Source: Heritagella sp051881655
GTDB lineage: Bacteria > Bacillota > Clostridia > Oscillospirales > Acutalibacteraceae
NCBI GenBank assembly: GCA_051881655.1
Contig: JBJEQH010000187.1
Span: forward strand, 1-8,361
DNA: 8,361 nucleotides
Reading direction: 5' to 3'
Below the pieces are notes generated by a model. The model saw only the letters and a list, made by a program, of their open reading frames with translations. It had not been told where the DNA came from and did no database searches. The translations under genes were made by a program, and so were the position numbers. Of the stretch, positions 5,355-8,361 are shown piece after piece (within the stretch, counting starts at the first letter, position 1; each line of letters starts with the position of its first letter).

Positions 5355-5488
5355 ATTTTCAAACTTTGCTGACATGGCAGAGAGTATGGCGGCCATACAG
5401 GATATGGCAGACAGGACGGGGGCATACCTCCCGAAGGGCGTGCCATGCTCTTTCTTTTTTGGAAAACAAAAATAAGGAGGGGTATCTT
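5346..5488 (+). promoter_or_regulatory. Structured 5' leader of accDA, possible attenuator
   Basis: The leader contains a perfect hairpin GTATGG-CGG-CCATAC (5384-5398). Further on, 5421-5429 can pair with 5436-5444 (one mismatch, two G-U pairs), followed by a pyrimidine run with TTTCTTTTTT (5451-5460), which resembles a weak intrinsic terminator. CATGGCA (5373-5379) or ATGGCA (5404-5409) can instead pair with TGCCATG (5441-5447), which would break that hairpin. Mutually exclusive pairings of this kind are typical of attenuators. No known riboswitch class is recognised. The pairings are seen; the switching role is inference. Confidence 0.35.
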
Positions 5489-6367
5489 TTGGCAGGATTA
5501 CTGGATGTGGTAAAATTCGGCAGAAAAGATAAAACGCTGGAAGTGAAGGCTGGAATTACGGCGCAGCATCCCTGGCAGCCGCCGCAGTTTCTGACCTGTA
5601 AAAAGTGTGACCGCCGTGCCACGCGGAATAACTGGCTGAAAAGCCTGTATGTGTGCCCGAACTGCGGCTATCATCAGCCCATTGAAGCATATTACCGGCT
5701 GAGCATGATTCTGGATTCGGGTTCGTTCCGCGAGCTGGATGAGGATATCAAAGCAAAAGACGTGCTGCATTTCCCCGAGTACGAGGAAAAGCTGCAGAAT
5801 CAGCGCCGCCGCACCGGTTTGAATGAAGCCGTGGTTTCGGCCTATGGCCGGATCGAGGGGCATCCCTGTGTGGTCTGTGTGCTGGACAGCCGTTTCCTGA
5901 TGGGCAGTATGGGAACCGGTGTGGGCGAAAAAGTAACCCGCGCCATCGAATATGCGGGGGACAAAAATCTGCCGCTGATCATTTTCAGCGCCAGCGGCGG
6001 TGCCCGTATGCAGGAGGGAATTTACAGCCTGATGCAGATGGCGAAAACCAGCGCCGCGCTGGATCGCTTTTCCCGTAAGGGCGGGCTGTTTATCAGTTAT
6101 CTCACTCACCCGACGACCGGCGGCGTAACGGCCAGCTTTGCCTCTCTGGGGGATATCATGCTGGCGGAGCCGGATGCCCTGATTGGCTTTGCCGGCCCGC
6201 GCGTGATTGAGCAGACGATCGGAGAAAAGCTGCCGGAGGGCTTCCAGCGCAGTGAATTCCAGCAAACCCACGGATTTGTGGATAAAATTGTGCCGCGCAG
6301 CGAGATGAAAGCCACATTGGCGCAGCTGCTGCGGCTGCATGAGAAGAATGGGGGCCGCCGCAAATGA
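5489..6367 (+). CDS. accD: Acetyl-CoA carboxylase carboxyltransferase subunit beta
   Basis: This 292-residue cytoplasmic protein is the beta half of carboxyltransferase, which with AccA moves the carboxyl group from biotin to acetyl-CoA to make malonyl-CoA, the first committed step of fatty acid synthesis. The N-terminal zinc ribbon uses C37, C40, C56 and C59 (CKKC and CPNC). The crotonase-like core shows FSASGGARMQEG (146-157), which supplies the oxyanion hole, HPTTGGVTASFA (187-198) and GFAGPRVIEQT (213-223). The start is a TTG at 5489, with AAGGAGGGG (5474-5482) 6 nt upstream; the open frame extends further into the leader, but no ribosome site supports that. The length fits the family. 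The stop overlaps the accA ATG (ATGA), so the two subunits are made in step. No accB, accC or fab gene lies in the window. Confidence 0.96.
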   Translation: MAGLLDVVKFGRKDKTLEVKAGITAQHPWQPPQFLTCKKCDRRATRNNWLKSLYVCPNCGYHQPIEAYYRLSMILDSGSFRELDEDIKAKDVLHFPEYEEKLQNQRRRTGLNEAVVSAYGRIEGHPCVVCVLDSRFLMGSMGTGVGEKVTRAIEYAGDKNLPLIIFSASGGARMQEGIYSLMQMAKTSAALDRFSRKGGLFISYLTHPTTGGVTASFASLGDIMLAEPDALIGFAGPRVIEQTIGEKLPEGFQRSEFQQTHGFVDKIVPRSEMKATLAQLLRLHEKNGGRRK

Positions 6368-7293
6368 TTAAAGAGATTCTTCAGATGGAAGAGGAACTGG
6401 TCCGGCAGATAGACGAGCTGAAGGGGGATGACCGCCCCTCGGCCCGGCTGCGCCGCCGCCAGCTGGAAAATGACCGGCAGGAGCTGTTGGCCACCTGCAA
6501 AAACCTGAGCGCCGAGGAAAAGGTGTTTCTGGCCCGCCATCCCAAGCGCCCCAAAATTGACGAGTACATCGACGCGCTGTTCACCGATTTCTTCGAGCAG
6601 AAGGGGGACCGCGCCAGCAGCGACGATACCAGCATTTTGGGCGGAATTGCCATGTATAAGGGAATGCCGGTAACGGTGATCGGCCACCGCAAAGGCAATA
6701 CGCTGGAAGAGAACATGGCGTATAACTTTGGTATGCCGGAGCCGGAGGGCTACCGTAAGGCCTTGCGCATGATGGAACAGGCCGAGAAATTCGGCCGTCC
6801 TATTATCACCTTTATTGATACCCCCGGCGCCTATCCGGGCAAAGAGGCCGAGGAGCACGGGCAGGGCGAGGCCATTGCCCGCAATCTGATGGTGATGAGC
6901 GGCCTGCATGTTCCGATTATCGCGGTGGTGACCGGCGAGGGCAGCAGCGGCGGTGCTTTGGCACTGGGCGTGGCCAACCGGGTATTGATGCTGGAGCACG
7001 CGATTTATTCGGTTCTGTCGCCGGAAGGGTTTGCCAGCATTCTGTGGAAGGATTCGTCCCGCCGGGCCGAGGCCTGCGAGGTGATGAAGCTGACGGCGCA
7101 GGATCTGTACCGGTTCCATGTGATCGAGGAGGTCATTCCCGAGCCCATGGGCGGCGCACAGGCAAACCGCGAGGAGCTGTTCCGCAGCGTGGACGAGGCC
7201 CTGCAGAAGAATCTGGCAGAGCTCACCCGCATGAGCGGCAACACACTGGCCCAGGACCGTTACGATAAATTCCGCAAAATCGGGCAGCCGTAA
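6364..7293 (+). CDS. accA: Acetyl-CoA carboxylase carboxyltransferase subunit alpha
   Basis: This 309-residue partner of AccD completes the carboxyltransferase (alpha2-beta2) of acetyl-CoA carboxylase. An N-terminal helical part (1-60, with the LARHPKRP motif at 56-63) is followed by the core: IGHRKGNT (106-113), NFGMPEPEGYRKA (121-133), FIDTPGAYPG (150-159), GEGSSGGALALG (191-202), and YSVLSPEGFASILWKD (215-230), with PEPMGGA (259-265) near the end. These match Escherichia coli AccA closely in order and wording. The ATG at 6364 overlaps the accD stop by 4 nt, so translation is probably coupled; there is no strong separate ribosome site. The length is close to the usual 315-320. A strong terminator follows about 40 nt after the stop, making accDA a closed two-gene unit. 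Confidence 0.96.
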   Translation: MIKEILQMEEELVRQIDELKGDDRPSARLRRRQLENDRQELLATCKNLSAEEKVFLARHPKRPKIDEYIDALFTDFFEQKGDRASSDDTSILGGIAMYKGMPVTVIGHRKGNTLEENMAYNFGMPEPEGYRKALRMMEQAEKFGRPIITFIDTPGAYPGKEAEEHGQGEAIARNLMVMSGLHVPIIAVVTGEGSSGGALALGVANRVLMLEHAIYSVLSPEGFASILWKDSSRRAEACEVMKLTAQDLYRFHVIEEVIPEPMGGAQANREELFRSVDEALQKNLAELTRMSGNTLAQDRYDKFRKIGQP

Positions 7294-7333
7294 GGCTTCA
7301 TACCGGCAGCCGCGGCAAACATATGGAATTTTG

Positions 7334-7365
7334 CTCCCCGGATGATTCATCCGGGGAGTTTTTTT
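7334..7365 (+). terminator. Intrinsic terminator of accDA
   Basis: A perfect 11-bp GC-rich stem, CTCCCCGGATG (7334-7344) with CATCCGGGGAG (7348-7358), has a 3-nt loop and is followed by seven T (7359-7365). It separates accDA from the MarR operon. Confidence 0.95.
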
Positions 7366-7394
7366 GCGGACGGACGAGCGGTGGAGAGAATATA

Positions 7395-7446
7395 AAGGTA
7401 CCTTGACATATTTCTCCGTTTCTGATAAAGTAGGACACAGAGAAAT
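7395..7446. promoter_or_regulatory. Candidate MarR operator sites around the operon promoter
   Basis: AAGGTACCTT (7395-7404) is a perfect 10-bp palindrome touching the -35 box. ATTTCTC (7410-7416) and GAGAAAT (7440-7446) form a 7-bp inverted repeat flanking the -10 box. Either would place a bound dimer over the promoter, as expected for a self-repressing MarR regulator; which one, if any, is used cannot be told. Confidence 0.35.
7403..7431 (+). promoter_or_regulatory. Extended -10 promoter of the marR-ABC operon
   Basis: A perfect TTGACA (7403-7408) and, 17 bp later, TAAAGT (7426-7431) preceded by the extended -10 TG (7423-7424). The start site should be near 7438, with a leader of about 27 nt. 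Confidence 0.75.
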
Positions 7447-7464
7447 TGGTTTGGAGGCGTGAGA

Positions 7465-8073
7465 ATGCAGGAGTATAAGGATTTGTGCGAAAAGGAGGCC
7501 GTCCAGCGGGAGAATTTGCCCGGCGGGGACGGTTCTGGCGGAGAAGCGGGCGGAGAACCCGCGGTTTCCCCGTGCGGGACAGAGAGGGAAAAACGGTACG
7601 ATCGCAGGAAGGATTATGAACGGCAGGACATGGATAATAAGCTGATCTGGAATCTGCGGGACATCGGGCGCATGATCCGCAGCCTGTCCGAAGGGAAAGA
7701 GAGCCAGAGCCGGATTTTGATCCTGCTGCGGGACAGCGGAAAAATCACCCAGAGTGAACTGACCGAGCGCCTGGGCATTCAGCCCGGATCGGCCAGCGAG
7801 GTGATCGGAAAGCTGGAAAATGCCGGGCTGATCCTCCGCACGCCCAGTGAAAGGGACCGCAGGACCGCGGATATTCAGCTGACCGGTATCGGGGAGGAAA
7901 AGGCACAGGAGGCAGCCCGGCAGCGGAAACAGCGGCATACCGAGATGTTCTCCTGTTTAACCGAAGAGGAGAAGCAGGTCCTGCTTCGGTTCCTGGAAAA
8001 AATTAAGGGCGACTGGCGTCACCGCTATGACGGGAAGCTGGACGGACATGGCCGTCCCCCCAGAAAAGGGTGA
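7465..8073 (+). CDS. MarR-family transcriptional regulator with N-terminal extension
   Basis: A 202-residue protein whose winged helix-turn-helix domain spans about residues 80-150: ITQSELTERLGIQPGSAS and EVIGKLENAGLI form the reading helices, and the wing carries the typical SERDRR (128-133). The family represses efflux or stress genes until a small ligand binds. Typical members are about 140-150 residues; this one has about 55 extra residues that are Gly/Glu/Arg-rich with GGD/GGE repeats (20-31) and probably disordered. The ATG at 7465 has GGAGG 7 nt upstream; a GTG at 7459 is too close to it. An internal ATG at 7630 would give a normal-sized 147-residue protein but has only a weak site. 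The ABC exporter gene begins 5 nt after the stop, so the two form an operon, and MarR probably controls it. The family call is firm; the ligand is unknown. Confidence 0.88.
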   Translation: MQEYKDLCEKEAVQRENLPGGDGSGGEAGGEPAVSPCGTEREKRYDRRKDYERQDMDNKLIWNLRDIGRMIRSLSEGKESQSRILILLRDSGKITQSELTERLGIQPGSASEVIGKLENAGLILRTPSERDRRTADIQLTGIGEEKAQEAARQRKQRHTEMFSCLTEEEKQVLLRFLEKIKGDWRHRYDGKLDGHGRPPRKG

Positions 8074-8078
8074 GCGCC

Positions 8079-8361
8079 ATGTGGAAATATGTAAAGCGTT
8101 ATCTTCCGTTTGCCATTATCGCCGCGCTGTTCATGGTCGGCGAGGTTCTGATGGATCTGCTTCAGCCGGAAATCATGAGCCGGATTGTGGACGAGGGCGT
8201 ATTGGGCGTCCATCAAGATGGAATTGGCGATATGAATCTGATCTGGACCCTCGGCCTTCAGATGATTGTTCTCGTCCTGTTTGGCGGCCTGTGCGGTTCT
8301 CTCAATAATGTGTTTGTGCATATGACCGGCCAGAACATCGGCAATGAAATGCGCAAAGACT
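8079..8361 (+). CDS. ABC exporter half-transporter (membrane domain), truncated by window end
   Basis: Only the first 94 residues are in the window, with no stop codon. They match the start of the membrane domain (ABC_membrane) of multidrug-type ABC exporters: a cytoplasmic WKYVKRYLP lead, a first membrane helix (about 10-30), the conserved LLQPEIMSRIVDEG (27-40), a second membrane helix (about 53-77), and GQNIGNEMRKD (84-94) entering the first cytoplasmic loop. The ATP-binding domain should follow outside. The ATG at 8079 is 5 nt after the MarR stop, with GGGTGAG just upstream as its ribosome site, so it shares the MarR transcript. In Clostridia such a gene is often followed by a second half-transporter to form a heterodimer; that cannot be checked here. 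The substrate is unknown, with drugs or toxic metabolites the usual guess for MarR-linked pairs. Confidence 0.85.
   Translation, partial: MWKYVKRYLPFAIIAALFMVGEVLMDLLQPEIMSRIVDEGVLGVHQDGIGDMNLIWTLGLQMIVLVLFGGLCGSLNNVFVHMTGQNIGNEMRKD

Larger units (their letters stand above)
5162..5488. other. 327-bp intergenic region between divergent lspA and accD
   Basis: From left to right it holds the lspA ribosome site and leader, the lspA promoter (5201-5229), two mirror-image palindromes (5235-5271), a short plain stretch, the accD promoter (5311-5339), a start-site palindrome (5341-5354) and a roughly 140-nt accD leader. No protein gene is supported in it. Confidence 0.8.

Noticed and set aside
5374..5475. 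33-codon ORF in the accD leader (possible leader peptide)
   Set aside because: There is no ribosome site before its ATG and no run of regulatory codons; its end simply overlaps the accD ribosome site.
7546..7578. Alternating GCGGG/CCCGC segments in early marR, possibly mutually exclusive hairpins
   Set aside because: Stems are only 5 bp in a GC-rich coding stretch, so chance is likely.
6106..7938. Open frame of 610 codons on the minus strand
   Set aside because: It is antisense to accD, accA and marR, crosses the accDA terminator, and has low-complexity shadow composition.
1..8361. tRNA, rRNA, CRISPR array, insertion sequence or att site
   Set aside because: No cloverleaf, no regularly spaced repeats, no transposase or integrase, and no flanking target duplications were seen.

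Overview
The window looks like ordinary chromosome from an anaerobic Gram-positive Firmicute, most likely the Oscillospiraceae/Ruminococcaceae side of Clostridia. This rests on strong AGGAGG-type ribosome sites, near-consensus sigma-A promoters with 17-bp spacers, a TIGR04076-type small protein, a cysteine-rich Clostridia-type 2-hydroxy-acid oxidase, an accD-accA pair with ATGA overlap, and moderately high GC by eye. Genus-level assignment is not possible from this sequence alone.

Layout. (1) 1-334: a visibly AT-richer start with a small XRE-type regulator and a near-perfect promoter. (2) 463-1704: a PIG-V/Gpi18-like membrane glycosyltransferase, closed by a perfect 18-bp bidirectional terminator. 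(3) 1776-2992: a flavin-dependent 2-hydroxy-acid oxidase/dehydrogenase on the minus strand, divergent from a zinc alcohol dehydrogenase on the plus strand, with two face-to-face promoters between them. (4) 4043-4702: a terminator-like hairpin, then a 48-residue ORF and a TIGR04076-family gene in one short operon, then a perfect 17-bp bidirectional terminator. (5) 4709-5161: a divergent lspA (lipoprotein signal peptidase) on the minus strand. (6) 5162-5488: a 327-bp intergenic region with the lspA promoter, two mirror-image palindromes, the accD promoter and a structured leader. (7) 5489-7293: accD-accA, encoding both halves of acetyl-CoA carboxyltransferase, ended by a strong terminator. (8) 7403-8361: a promoter, a MarR regulator with an unusual N-terminal extension, and the beginning of an ABC exporter gene that runs off the window.

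How the genes fit together. accDA makes malonyl-CoA for fatty acid synthesis, while the other acc and fab genes must lie elsewhere. The MarR-ABC pair is a typical self-regulated efflux operon. The oxidase/dehydrogenase pair may respond to a shared signal because their promoters are back to back. I found no convincing new defence, mobile or RNA-guided system. The best leads are regulatory (the twin palindromes between lspA and accD, the accD leader and start-site palindrome, the hairpin that could hide the ribosome site of the 48-residue ORF) and biochemical (the four-cysteine N-terminus on the flavin oxidase).
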